A stretch of DNA of 10,244 nt from contig JAUNUZ010000051.1 of the NCBI GenBank assembly GCA_030537915.1, positions 1 through 10,244 of the forward strand, read 5' to 3'. This document shows, piece by piece, positions 1-9,304 of this stretch. Origin of the DNA: Micrococcales bacterium. GTDB taxonomy: Bacteria; Actinomycetota; Actinomycetes; Actinomycetales; Dermatophilaceae. Made by a program: the position numbers and the translations under genes. The notes below the pieces were generated by a model, which saw nothing but the letters and a program-made list of their open reading frames with translations, was not told the origin of the DNA and ran no database searches. The stretch's first letter is position 1. Every line of letters starts with the position of its first letter.

Positions 1-22
1 CGCAGGCGTCGCCGTCGCCGGG

Positions 23-724
23 TCAGCGACCGGCGTCGCGGAGTTCGTCGCTGTGGGTGGTGGCGAACACCGCCGCCTGGGTGCGCCGTTCCATGCCGAG
101 CTTCGCCAGGATCGCGGTCAGGTAGTTCTTCACGGTCTTCTCGGCGAGGAAGAGTTCGGTTCCGATCTGTCGATTCGTCATCCCGTCTGCGACAAGGACG
201 AGGATGCGTCGCTCCTGCGGCGTGAGGCTGCGTAGGCGCGGATCGCGAGTCGTCGGCGACGCCAGATCGACCTGCGCCTGGGCTACGGCCGCAGGGTCGA
301 GCAATGTCTCTCCCGCCGCGATCCGGCGGATAGTGGCAACGAGGTCACCGCCGCGGATGTCCTTGAGTAGGTAGGCCGACGCGCCGGCAAGGACGGCCGC
401 GGTGAGGGCCTGCTCGTCGTCGTAGCTGGTGAGGATGAGCCCGGCGATCGAGGGGTCGACGGCTCGCACCGCGCGGCACACCTCGATGCCCGAGCCGTCC
501 GGCAGCCGCGCGTCGAGCACCGCAACGTCCGGGCGCAGCGCAGGGATGCGGCGCTGCGCCTCTTCCGCGGATCCGGACTCTCCCACGACCTGCAGGTCCT
601 CCTCGAGTTCGAGCAGTTCGCGCAGGCCTCGGCGGACGATCTCGTGATCGTCGAGCAGATAGACCCGTACGGGAGCGCGGCCGGTTCCGAGGGAGGGGGC
701 CGCACTGCTGGTGAACGAGCTCAC
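23..724 (-). CDS. DevR/NarL-family two-component response regulator
   Basis: This is a cytoplasmic DNA-binding transcription regulator of 233 residues. An N-terminal receiver domain (about 19-137) shows the acidic pair D25-D26, phospho-acceptor D71 in VAVLDARLPDGSG, the switch residue T99 in LILTSY, and K121 in YLLKD. A C-terminal LuxR/GerE helix-turn-helix (about 165-223) contains TNRQIGTELFLAEKTVKNY and KLGMERRTQAAVFAT, very like the mycobacterial DevR/DosR effector domain. The GTG start overlaps the glnE stop by four bases. It is the only usable start before the receiver domain, and AAGGAG lies six bases upstream inside glnE. The first 18 residues are a non-conserved Ser/Ala/Pro-rich tail. 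No histidine kinase is visible, although only 22 bases remain downstream. The family is secure. The signal and regulon are unknown, and resemblance to DevR does not prove a hypoxia role. Confidence 0.93.
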   Translation of the reverse strand: MSSFTSSAAPSLGTGRAPVRVYLLDDHEIVRRGLRELLELEEDLQVVGESGSAEEAQRRIPALRPDVAVLDARLPDGSGIEVCRAVRAVDPSIAGLILTSYDDEQALTAAVLAGASAYLLKDIRGGDLVATIRRIAAGETLLDPAAVAQAQVDLASPTTRDPRLRSLTPQERRILVLVADGMTNRQIGTELFLAEKTVKNYLTAILAKLGMERRTQAAVFATTHSDELRDAGR

Positions 725-3700
725 GGCCCACTCCTTGTCGTCGTTTGTGTGGAGGGTCTTCGGCCACTGCTGCCCCCGCGGCTGCGCGGGCCACTTTGGG
801 CGACCGGATAACTCTCGCCGCCGGTTGGTCGGCCGTAGAACACCCGCTCGGTAACATCACGGGCGTGCCGGGCCACGCGCCGGTAGTGCTCGACCAACTG
901 CGCTCCCTGCCCGGGTCCTCCCCCGAGGATGCGGTGGGCCCCCTCAGCATCGCGCAGATCTTCAGGCACCGAGTCAGCACCCCGCACCCGCCACAACACC
1001 ATGGCGTTGCGAAGATCGGAGGCGAATCGCCAGGCCTCCTCGAGGTAGGACGCATCGGCGGCAGCAATGAGCCCGGCCGCCTTCGCCGCCCGCAGCGCCT
1101 CGAGGGTGCTCGTCGTGCGCAGCGTCGGGTGATCGTGGGCGTGCTGCATCTGCAGGAGCTGGATCGTCCACTCCACGTCGGAGAGCCCGCCGCGGCCGAG
1201 CTTGAAGTGCCGCTTGGGGTCGGCCCCCCGCGGCAGGCGTTCGGACTCCATCCGGGCCTTGAGCCGGCGGATCTCCTTGACCGCCGCGGGCTCCAGGCCC
1301 CCGTCCGGGTAGCGCAGGGGGTTGATGAGCTCCACGAACTGCGCACCCAGCTCCACATCGCCCGCGACAGCGCGCGCACGCACGAGCGCCTGCGCTTCCC
1401 AAGTGACCGACCAGCGGCGGTAGTAGCCGGCGTAACCCTCGATCGTGCGCGCCACCGGGCCGGCCTTGCCCTCAGGGCGCAGATCGAGATCGACCTCAAG
1501 CGAGGGGTCCGGCCCGGCCTGACCGACGAGCTTGCGAAGCTCGAGCAGGACCGCCGTGGCGACCTGCAGCGCCTCCGGTTCCTCCGTCCCCTCGTGGGGG
1601 GCGTGCACGACGATGAGGTCGGCATCGGAACCGTAGCCGCACTCTCCCCCGCCGAGCCGCCCCATGCCGATCAGCGCGATGTCGGTCGGCACGGGCGCGC
1701 CGCGCTCGATACCGACCCGCTTCGTCGCGATGTGCAGAACGCACTCCAGGAGTGCCTCGGTCAGATCGGTCAAGGCGCTCTGCACGCGGGTCTCGTCGAT
1801 GGCGCCCACGAGGTCGGCCAGGCTGATCCGGAAGAGCTCCTCGCGCCGGATGACGCGGACGGCTTCCAGGGCCGAATCCGCGTCATCCCTGCGCGCCATC
1901 GCCGAGCGCATCGTGCCCAGGACCTGCTCGCGGGTGCGAGGGTGCAAGCCCTCGTCCTCCGCGAGCATCCGCACCGACTCCGGCGCGCGCATGAGCAGCT
2001 CAGCCGCATAGCGGCTGCGCGCGAGCACGTGGGCCAACCGCTCGGCAGCGAGCCCCTCGTCGCGCAGCATCTTCAGGTACCAGTGCGTCCCGCCGAGGGA
2101 GTCCGACAGTTTGCGGAAGGCGAGCAGGCCGGCGTCGGGGTCGGCCTCGTCGGCGAACCAGCCGAGCATGACCGGCAGCAGGGTGCGCTGGATGGCGGCG
2201 GTCCGGCTACTGCCGGCGGTGAGCGCCTCCAGGTGCCGAAGCGCGCCCGCCGGGTCACCGAAGCCGAGCGCCAGCAGGCGCTCGCGCGCCGCCTGCGGGG
2301 TGAGCCGGGCGTCGTCGGCGGACAGCCGCGCCGCTGCGGACAGCAGCGGGCGATAGAAGAGGCGCTCGTGGATGCGGCGCACCTCGCGCTTGTGCTCGCG
2401 CCACTTCTGGACCACCTCGACGTCTGGCTCGGTGCGCAGCCCCACACTGCGCCCCAGCCTGCGCAGGTCGGTCTGGGTGGTCGGCATGAGGTGGGTACGG
2501 CGCATGCGCCACAGCTGGATGCGGTGCTCCAATGTGCGCAGGAAGCGGTAGGCGGTGTCCATCCGGGCCGCGTCATCGCGCCCGACGTAGCCTCCGTCCG
2601 ACAAGGCGCCCAGTGCGACCAGGGTCGTCTCCGAGCGCAGTGACTCGTCGCTCCGGCCGTGTACCAACTGCAGGAGTTGAACGGCGAATTCGACGTCGCG
2701 CAGGCCGCCGGCGCCGAGCTTGAGCTGACGTTCGGCCTCCTTGCTCGGCACGTGTTGCTCGACCCGGCGCCGCATCGCCTGCACGTCCTCGACGAAATTC
2801 TTGCGGCCCGCGGCCTCCCACACCATCGGCATCACAGCGTCGAGATAGGCCTGGCCCACGTGCACATCCCCGGCCACGCAGCGGGCCTTGAGCAGGGCCT
2901 GGAACTCCCAGGTCTTGGCCCAGCGCTTGTAGTACTCCGCGTGGCTGGAGACCGTTCGCACGAGCGGCCCCTGCTTACCTTCGGGACGCAGGGCCGCGTC
3001 GACCGGCCACAGAGTGCCTTGCGCGGTGGCCGCCGAGCAGGCACGCATGAGCGTCGTCGCCAGTTGCGTGGCGGCCGCGATGCAGTCGACCTCGCTCGCG
3101 CGTTCGGTGCTCGCATCGCCATCGGCGGCCTCTGCCGGTTCGGCGACGAAGATGACGTCGACGTCACTGATGTAGTTGAGCTCGTTACCGCCGCATTTGC
3201 CCATCCCGATGACGGCCAGCCGCGCCCGAGCGGCGGCCCGCGGGTGTTCCTCCACCGCGATCGCCAGCCCTGCCTCAAGCGCCGCCGAGGCCAGCTCGGC
3301 CAGCGCCCGCGCTGTCTCGGGCAACGCCTCGGCCGCGTCGTCGGCACGCAGGTCGAGAGCCGCGATCCCGAGCAGTTGCTCCCGGTAGGCAATCCGCAGA
3401 GCATCCTGTGCGGTGCATTCCCCGCGGCCCTGCGGGCTGACGGCGGCCACGAGACGATTCGCGCGCTCGGGGCCTGGCACCGGTTCGGCATAGGCCGCAG
3501 CCGGCCAGTGACCGGGCTGGCGCGCGAGATGGTCGCCCAGGGCCGAGGAGGCCCCCAGGACGGCGAGAAGCCGATCGCGCTCGGGGCTGTGGTGGTCTAG
3601 CATCCCGCGCAGCGCGACCGTCCCCGACAGATCGCTGACCTGCTCGGACCGGTCGATGGCCTCGAGCATCCGCACCACACCCAGGAGCGCCTGAATGGGG

Positions 3701-3879
3701 TCGGCGGTGTACGCGAGCGCCCGCAGGAGGCCGGTCTCGTCGTCCTCGAGATCGCTCAGACCGTTCAGCGCCGGCGACTGGACCAGCGCCAGAGCCCGCC
3801 GGCCGTCCTCGAAGCCCAATCGAGCCAGCCAGGTCGCCGGCCGACTCGACCCGCGGTGCACGAGCGTGGTCTCACTCAC
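721..3879 (-). CDS. glnE: Bifunctional glutamine synthetase adenylyltransferase/deadenylylase GlnE
   Basis: GlnE controls glutamine synthetase by adding AMP to, and removing it from, a tyrosine of the enzyme according to nitrogen status. The 1052 residues match the family's usual length and show the expected duplication. The N-terminal nucleotidyltransferase (GMGKCGGNELNYISDVDV, about 225-242, with SDVD acids at 239 and 241 and LRPEGKQG at 298-305) corresponds to the deadenylylating half. The C-terminal one (GMGRLGGGECGYGSDADL, about 738-755, with SDAD acids at 752 and 754 and DLRPEGKAG at 799-807) corresponds to the adenylylating half. The repeated LGxGGLxDVE motif (388-397 and 894-903) belongs to the helical domain after each catalytic domain. 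The GTG start overlaps the glnA2 stop by four bases and has no clear Shine-Dalgarno, so translation probably depends on glnA2. The last 30 or so residues are low-complexity and probably unstructured. The identification is firm. Confidence 0.97.
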   Translation of the reverse strand: MSETTLVHRGSSRPATWLARLGFEDGRRALALVQSPALNGLSDLEDDETGLLRALAYTADPIQALLGVVRMLEAIDRSEQVSDLSGTVALRGMLDHHSPERDRLLAVLGASSALGDHLARQPGHWPAAAYAEPVPGPERANRLVAAVSPQGRGECTAQDALRIAYREQLLGIAALDLRADDAAEALPETARALAELASAALEAGLAIAVEEHPRAAARARLAVIGMGKCGGNELNYISDVDVIFVAEPAEAADGDASTERASEVDCIAAATQLATTLMRACSAATAQGTLWPVDAALRPEGKQGPLVRTVSSHAEYYKRWAKTWEFQALLKARCVAGDVHVGQAYLDAVMPMVWEAAGRKNFVEDVQAMRRRVEQHVPSKEAERQLKLGAGGLRDVEFAVQLLQLVHGRSDESLRSETTLVALGALSDGGYVGRDDAARMDTAYRFLRTLEHRIQLWRMRRTHLMPTTQTDLRRLGRSVGLRTEPDVEVVQKWREHKREVRRIHERLFYRPLLSAAARLSADDARLTPQAARERLLALGFGDPAGALRHLEALTAGSSRTAAIQRTLLPVMLGWFADEADPDAGLLAFRKLSDSLGGTHWYLKMLRDEGLAAERLAHVLARSRYAAELLMRAPESVRMLAEDEGLHPRTREQVLGTMRSAMARRDDADSALEAVRVIRREELFRISLADLVGAIDETRVQSALTDLTEALLECVLHIATKRVGIERGAPVPTDIALIGMGRLGGGECGYGSDADLIVVHAPHEGTEEPEALQVATAVLLELRKLVGQAGPDPSLEVDLDLRPEGKAGPVARTIEGYAGYYRRWSVTWEAQALVRARAVAGDVELGAQFVELINPLRYPDGGLEPAAVKEIRRLKARMESERLPRGADPKRHFKLGRGGLSDVEWTIQLLQMQHAHDHPTLRTTSTLEALRAAKAAGLIAAADASYLEEAWRFASDLRNAMVLWRVRGADSVPEDLRDAEGAHRILGGGPGQGAQLVEHYRRVARHARDVTERVFYGRPTGGESYPVAQSGPRSRGGSSGRRPSTQTTTRSGP
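731..736 (-). promoter_or_regulatory. Shine-Dalgarno of the response regulator, inside glnE
   Basis: AAGGAG on the minus strand ends six bases before the GTG start of the response regulator and lies within the last codons of glnE. It supports this GTG as the start. It also means the regulator could be translated both by re-initiation after the glnE stop and by independent ribosome binding. Confidence 0.7.
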
Positions 3880-5213
3880 AGGATCGGCAGGAGTCGCTCA
3901 AGCTCGAAGGGCGTGACCTGAGCCCGGTAGTCGAGCCATTCCCGACGCTTGTTGCGCAGGAAGACGTCGAAGACGTGCTCACCGAGGGTCTCGGCGACGA
4001 GGTCCGAGCGTTCCATCGCAGCGATGGCCTCGTGCAGCGATGCCGGCAGCGGCTCAATCCCCACTGCAGCCCGTTCCCCGTCGGTCAGTGCCCAGACGTC
4101 GTCCTCCGCTTCGTCCGGCAGCTCGTACTCCGCCTCGATTCCCTTGAGACCGGCGCTGAGCAGCACAGCGAACGCGAGGTAGGGATTGCACGACGGATCC
4201 AGCGTGCGCACCTCGATGCGCGCGCTGTTCTCCTTCGTCGGCTTGTACATCGGAACGCGCACCATCGCGCTGCCGTTGTTGTGCCCCCAGCAGATGTGCG
4301 CCGGGGCCTCCCCCCCGCCCCACAGGCGCTTGTAGGAGTTGACCCACTGGTTCGTCACCGCGACGATCTCGCTGCCGTGACGCAGCAGGCCGGCGATGAA
4401 CTGCCGCGCCACCTTGCTCAGCTGATAGGGGGCCCCGGCCTCGTAGAAGGCGTTGCGGTCGCCTTCGAAGAGGGACAGATGCGTGTGCATCCCCGACCCC
4501 TGACTGCGCGCGAGGGGTTTGGGCATGAACGAGGCGAAGCAGTCCTGCTGGAGCGCCACCTCCTTGATGACCGTCCGGAACGTCATGATGTTGTCGGCGG
4601 TGGACAGCGCGTCGGCGTAGCGCAGGTCGATCTCGTTCTGCCCGGGCGCCGTCTCGTGGTGGGAGAACTCGACCGAGATGCCCACCGACTCGAGCATCGT
4701 GATCGCCAGCCGTCGAAAGTCTTGACCGACCCCCTGCGGCACGTGGTCGAAGTAGCCCGCCTGGTCCAGCGGCTCGGGCACCTGCCCCGGCCGCAACGGT
4801 GTCTTGAACAGGAAGAACTCGATCTCGGGATGGGTGTAGAAACTGAACCCCATGTCGGCGGCCTTGGCCAGGGCGCGCTTGAGGACGTAGCGCGGGTCGG
4901 CATAGCTGGCCGACCCGTCCGGTAGGAGGATGTCGCCGAACATCCGGGCCGTCGCAGGCGCCGACCCCCGCCACGGCAGGACCTGGAAGGTGCTCGGGTC
5001 GGGACGCACGAGCATGTCGGACTCGGTGACGCGGGTGAAGCCCTCGATCGCGCTGCCGTCGAAACCCAGACCCTCCTCGAAGGCTCCCTCGAGCTCGGCG
5101 GGCGCCACCGCGACGGACTTCAGCGTGCCCAAGACGTCGGTGAACCACAGGCGCACGAAGCGGACGTCCCGCTCCTCGATGGTGCGCAGCACGAACTCCT
5201 GTTGACGGTCCAT
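3876..5213 (-). CDS. glnA2: GSI-type glutamine synthetase paralogue GlnA2 (possible gamma-glutamylpolyamine synthetase)
   Basis: This is a cytoplasmic dodecamer-type ligase that joins an amine (ammonia in classic GS) to the gamma-carboxylate of glutamate using ATP. The start is ATG, giving MDRQQEFVLRTIEERD as in mycobacterial GlnA2; an in-frame GTG six codons upstream is less likely, and neither start has a convincing Shine-Dalgarno. The 445 residues match GlnA2 (about 446) rather than GlnA1 (about 478). Visible motifs are E130 and E132 in HPEIEFF, E187 and E194 around HHETAPGQNE, H243 in GSGMHTHLS, VNSYKRL at 291-297, E302 in GGEAP, RIEVR at 332-336 and NPYLAF at 343-348. Two departures are W374 at the adenylylation-Tyr position and G314 where GSI enzymes carry the NRSA arginine (Arg339 in enterobacterial numbering). 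Streptomyces GlnA2 has been reported to glutamylate polyamines, so the substrate is open. It heads the operon with glnE; I found no convincing GlnR box upstream. Confidence 0.93.
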   Translation of the reverse strand: MDRQQEFVLRTIEERDVRFVRLWFTDVLGTLKSVAVAPAELEGAFEEGLGFDGSAIEGFTRVTESDMLVRPDPSTFQVLPWRGSAPATARMFGDILLPDGSASYADPRYVLKRALAKAADMGFSFYTHPEIEFFLFKTPLRPGQVPEPLDQAGYFDHVPQGVGQDFRRLAITMLESVGISVEFSHHETAPGQNEIDLRYADALSTADNIMTFRTVIKEVALQQDCFASFMPKPLARSQGSGMHTHLSLFEGDRNAFYEAGAPYQLSKVARQFIAGLLRHGSEIVAVTNQWVNSYKRLWGGGEAPAHICWGHNNGSAMVRVPMYKPTKENSARIEVRTLDPSCNPYLAFAVLLSAGLKGIEAEYELPDEAEDDVWALTDGERAAVGIEPLPASLHEAIAAMERSDLVAETLGEHVFDVFLRNKRREWLDYRAQVTPFELERLLPIL

Positions 5214-5418
5214 GACCCGATCTTGCCGCACACTCCGCCGTGGGGATCGGCCGTCTCGTGCTCACATGAGGCAAACCGTTCGCGCCCACGGGTTCCGCAA
5301 AACCGGATGGGTCATTTGCGGCCCACCGGCCCCCCGCAGGTGATGAGGTAGGAGAACCATCATGTTTCCCGCCTGGTCTCCCGCCGCGGAGCGGGCGGAT
5401 TCAGATCGAGGAGGTCTT
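5214..5418. other. Divergent intergenic region between glnA2 and the SRPBCC gene
   Basis: This stretch of 205 bases should hold the promoters of both the glnA2-glnE-regulator operon and the SRPBCC gene. I see two imperfect direct repeats, GCAAACCG (5271-5278) and GCAAAACCGG (5297-5306), but no convincing TAnnnT or -35 element on either strand and no GlnR-type box. A second possible start of the SRPBCC gene (ATG 5362, AGGAG upstream) lies within it. Confidence 0.5.
5408..5414 (+). promoter_or_regulatory. Shine-Dalgarno choosing the SRPBCC start
   Basis: GAGGAGG lies four bases before the ATG at 5419. It is the strongest ribosome-binding match in this part of the window and favours the shorter protein over the upstream in-frame ATG at 5362. 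Confidence 0.6.
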
Positions 5419-5826
5419 ATGAGCGTTGAGCAGGGCTCCGATCCGGTCGATTCGCCGGAGTCGGACATCGTCGAGGTCGTCCAGACCGTCGAGCAGCCGA
5501 TCAGCCAGGTATGGACGCGACTCACCCAGAGGGACGGGATCGAGGCGTTCTTGGGCGAGGGCGCGACGCTGGGCGACAAGGGGGATCCGTGGCGTGCCAC
5601 GGACGGCACGTACGGCGTGACCCGCAGCTACCACCCGGAGCAGCAGGTCCGGGTCTCCTGGCACGCCGACGACGACGCACCGACGACGCTCGTCGACCTC
5701 AAGTTGTCGCCACATGGCGACGGGACCCAACTTGTCCTACGGCACAAGCGCCTGCCGCCGGAGGCCGATCGCGCGGCGTTGACTCAGCGCTGGGACGACG
5801 CGCTCACCCGCCTCACACAGAGCTGA
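5419..5826 (+). CDS. SRPBCC/AHSA1-fold protein of unknown ligand
   Basis: This is a small soluble protein of 135 residues resembling the START/Bet v1-like SRPBCC superfamily (AHSA1, polyketide cyclase-like), which forms a helix-grip cavity for hydrophobic ligands or partners. Supporting features are an early VQTVEQPISQVWTRLTQ segment (strand plus first helix, 21-37), a middle section ending in VRVSWH (77-82), the strand pair TTLVDLKLSP and GTQLVLRHKRLP (89-113), and a terminal helix ALTQRWDDALTRL. No signal peptide or membrane segment is present. The chosen ATG follows GAGGAGG by four bases. An in-frame ATG at 5362 also has a Shine-Dalgarno-like AGGAG seven bases upstream and would add 19 residues that look non-conserved. 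It is divergent from glnA2 and ends in strong hairpins. The fold call is from pattern resemblance only, and no substrate can be assigned. Confidence 0.8.
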   Translation: MSVEQGSDPVDSPESDIVEVVQTVEQPISQVWTRLTQRDGIEAFLGEGATLGDKGDPWRATDGTYGVTRSYHPEQQVRVSWHADDDAPTTLVDLKLSPHGDGTQLVLRHKRLPPEADRAALTQRWDDALTRLTQS

Positions 5827-5832
5827 GGGCCG

Positions 5833-5853
5833 TGCCCGGCCGTCGGCCGGGCA
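5833..5853. terminator. Perfect 9-bp GC hairpin, probable terminator after the SRPBCC gene
   Basis: TGCCCGGCC and GGCCGGGCA form a perfect nine-base-pair stem with a GTC triloop, seven bases after the SRPBCC stop codon. There is no T tract, as is common for actinobacterial terminators. The gene beyond it runs in the opposite direction, so termination here, possibly in both directions, makes sense. Confidence 0.7.
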
Positions 5854-5856
5854 GGG

Positions 5857-5902
5857 GCAGGTGTCGCCCGGCCCCGCAACCGCGGTGCTGGTCGACACCT
5901 GC
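5857..5902. repeat. 10-bp inverted repeat between convergent genes
   Basis: GCAGGTGTCG (5857-5866) and CGACACCTGC (5893-5902) are perfect reverse complements around a 26-base GC-rich loop. The repeat lies between the SRPBCC hairpin and the stop codon of the small SPOR-like gene. It could be the terminator of the leftward gene, forming a tandem pair with the hairpin at 5833-5853, or a protein-binding site. The sequence alone does not decide. Confidence 0.6.
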
Positions 5903-5913
5903 TCGGGAAAGGC

Positions 5914-6090
5914 TCAGCCCTCTTCCCACTCGCGATCCTGGTCATCCCACTTCTTAGTCTTCTCGGCGGCCTGCGCCAGGGCCTGAGACGCTTCGTCTCG
6001 GGTCTCGTAGGGCCCCATGACATCGTCGCCGCGGGACTTGTTGTCGTCGTCCTCGACCTGGCCGGTGCTCACGTTGAACCAAAACGGCAT
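5914..6090 (-). CDS. Small SPOR-like protein (58 residues)
   Basis: The ATG reads [16 protein letters not shown] and the protein ends [10 protein letters not shown]. The layout matches small actinobacterial proteins annotated as SPOR domain-containing: an aromatic strand with a TGQVE turn, a [17 protein letters not shown] segment (the GPY-x-TR-x-EA pattern of SPOR folds, about 25-41), then a charged helix. There is no signal peptide or transmembrane segment, so it is probably cytoplasmic, unlike septal SPOR proteins. AGAGGG lies eight bases before the ATG. It is divergent from ppgK, with about 150 bases between the starts. Such proteins often occur near glnA or ppgK in Actinobacteria, from memory. 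Codon use fits the neighbours. The function is unknown. I am confident it is a real gene, less so of the domain assignment. Confidence 0.8.
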   Translation of the reverse strand: MPFWFNVSTGQVEDDDNKSRGDDVMGPYETRDEASQALAQAAEKTKKWDDQDREWEEG

Positions 6091-6143
6091 CGATGCACCC
6101 TCTCGTCTCGACGGCGGGCGCTGAATCGCCCACCTGCGAACTC

Positions 6144-6149
6144 ACTCTA
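6144..6149 (-). promoter_or_regulatory. Candidate -10 of the small SPOR-like gene
   Basis: On the minus strand this reads TAGAGT, fitting the actinobacterial TAnnnT -10 pattern. It would place transcription start near 6137, about 47 bases before the ATG. No convincing -35 is seen, so this is a weak call. Confidence 0.3.
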
Positions 6150-6189
6150 GAGACGGGGGCGTCGGGCGCCCGCCGGCGGCCGGCTCGCC

Positions 6190-6195
6190 TAGACT
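6190..6195 (+). promoter_or_regulatory. Candidate -10 of ppgK
   Basis: TAGACT fits the TAnnnT -10 pattern and would start transcription near 6202, giving a leader of about 38 bases before the ppgK ATG. The -35 region is GC-rich and matches no consensus. Confidence 0.35.
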
Positions 6196-6239
6196 CGGGC
6201 GACACTGCTCGAGGCGAGAGTTCGACGATTGGAGCCCCC

Positions 6240-7004
6240 ATGGCCGATAAGACCTTCCCGTTGGGTATCGACGTCGGCGGTAGCGGGATCAAGGGCGCAC
6301 CGGTCGACCTCTCACGCGGCGAGTTCGCCGCCGAACGCCTGCGCATCGACACCCCGGAACACTCGACGCCCCAGAACGTCATCGACATCATCGCGGGCGT
6401 CGCCGAGACCTTCGTCGCTCAGAGCGGCGACCGGCCCATCGGCGTCACGGTCCCGGCCGTGGTCACCCACGGGGTCGTGCGTACGGCGGCCAACATCGAT
6501 GACTCATGGATCGACGCCGACGCGGCCGAGTTGCTGCGTGAGCGCCTCGGGCGGCCGGTGACCGTGCTCAACGACGCCGACGCCGCAGGCGTCGCGGAGA
6601 TGCAGTTCGGCGCGGGCCGGGGCGTCCCCGGAACGGTCCTGCTCGCGACGCTGGGCACCGGCATCGGCACGGCACTCTTCGTCGACGGTGTCCTGGTGCC
6701 CAACACCGAGTTCGGCCACGTCGAGCTGGACGGCCACGACGCGGAGTCGCGGGCCGCCAACAGCGCACGCAAGACCGAGGACCTCTCCTGGGACAAGTGG
6801 GCCGAGCGCCTGCACCGATACTTCAGCCACCTCGAGGGCCTGCTGTGGCCCGACCTCATCATCGTGGGCGGCGGCGTCTCGAAGAAGTCGGAGAAGTTCC
6901 TCGACCTGCTCGATCTGCGCTCGAAGATCATCCCTGCGCAGTTGCAGAACGACGCCGGCATAATCGGCGCCGCATATCAGGCCGAGCTCGACTCCTCCCG
7001 CTAG
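6240..7004 (+). CDS. ppgK: Polyphosphate glucokinase PpgK
   Basis: PpgK phosphorylates glucose to glucose 6-phosphate using inorganic polyphosphate (and usually ATP) and belongs to the ROK family. The 254 residues are close to the mycobacterial enzyme. Motifs are the phosphate-1 loop [17 protein letters not shown] (8-24), catalytic D112 in LNDADAAG, phosphate-2 TLGTGIGTA (137-145), glucose-binding [11 protein letters not shown] (155-165), the PpgK-type segment [17 protein letters not shown] (178-194) and the adenosine-side motif [10 protein letters not shown] (206-215). The ROK zinc cysteines are absent, as is normal for PpgK. The ATG follows GGAG by five bases. A longer in-frame start at 6093 would add a tail of unlikely composition that covers the candidate promoter. 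It converges on the MBL-fold gene with only 12 bases between stop codons. Confident identification. Confidence 0.93.
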   Translation: MADKTFPLGIDVGGSGIKGAPVDLSRGEFAAERLRIDTPEHSTPQNVIDIIAGVAETFVAQSGDRPIGVTVPAVVTHGVVRTAANIDDSWIDADAAELLRERLGRPVTVLNDADAAGVAEMQFGAGRGVPGTVLLATLGTGIGTALFVDGVLVPNTEFGHVELDGHDAESRAANSARKTEDLSWDKWAERLHRYFSHLEGLLWPDLIIVGGGVSKKSEKFLDLLDLRSKIIPAQLQNDAGIIGAAYQAELDSSR

Positions 7005-7016
7005 AGCGCGGCCGGG

Positions 7017-9262
<2,246 letters not shown>

Positions 9263-9263
9263 C

Positions 9264-9294
9264 GTCCGGCCTGGCGCGCATCGGGCCACCGGAC
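9264..9294 (+). terminator. Hairpin terminator candidate after guaB1
   Basis: GTCCGG (9264-9269) pairs with CCGGAC (9289-9294). After a two-base CC bulge, TGGC (9272-9275) pairs with GCCA (9285-9288) around a nine-base loop. The hairpin begins one base after the guaB1 stop codon. No T tract follows, so this is a T-less, actinobacterial-style candidate. Confidence 0.6.
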
Positions 9295-9304
9295 AGGGAT
9301 GACC

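Noticed and set aside
345..1625. 426-codon leftward frame spanning the regulator and glnE
   Set aside because: It is a shifted frame over two well-conserved genes, with Arg/Ser/Pro-rich noise and no start context.
745..2643. 632-codon rightward open frame antisense to glnE
   Set aside because: Its product is Arg/Gly/His-rich with no recognisable domain, and it mirrors the conserved glnE codons. Such antisense frames are expected at this GC content.
2659..3600. 313-codon rightward frame antisense to glnE
   Set aside because: It lies opposite the conserved N-terminal nucleotidyltransferase of glnE and has no family resemblance.
3975..4925. Long rightward frame antisense to glnA2, and the leftward shifted frame at 4054-5289
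   Set aside because: Both overlap the conserved catalytic core of glnA2 and have compositions typical of shadow frames.
5214..5418. GlnR box or ECF sigma promoter upstream of glnA2
   Set aside because: GGAAC and GAAC motifs occur on the minus strand, but their spacing fits neither the GlnR pattern (n6 between half-sites) nor GGAAC-N17/18-GTT; GTT comes only 15 bases after GGAAC.
6093..6239. 49-residue N-terminal extension of ppgK
   Set aside because: It has no ribosome-binding site and lacks PpgK similarity. It covers the candidate promoter, while ATG 6240 has GGAG five bases upstream and matches the family start.
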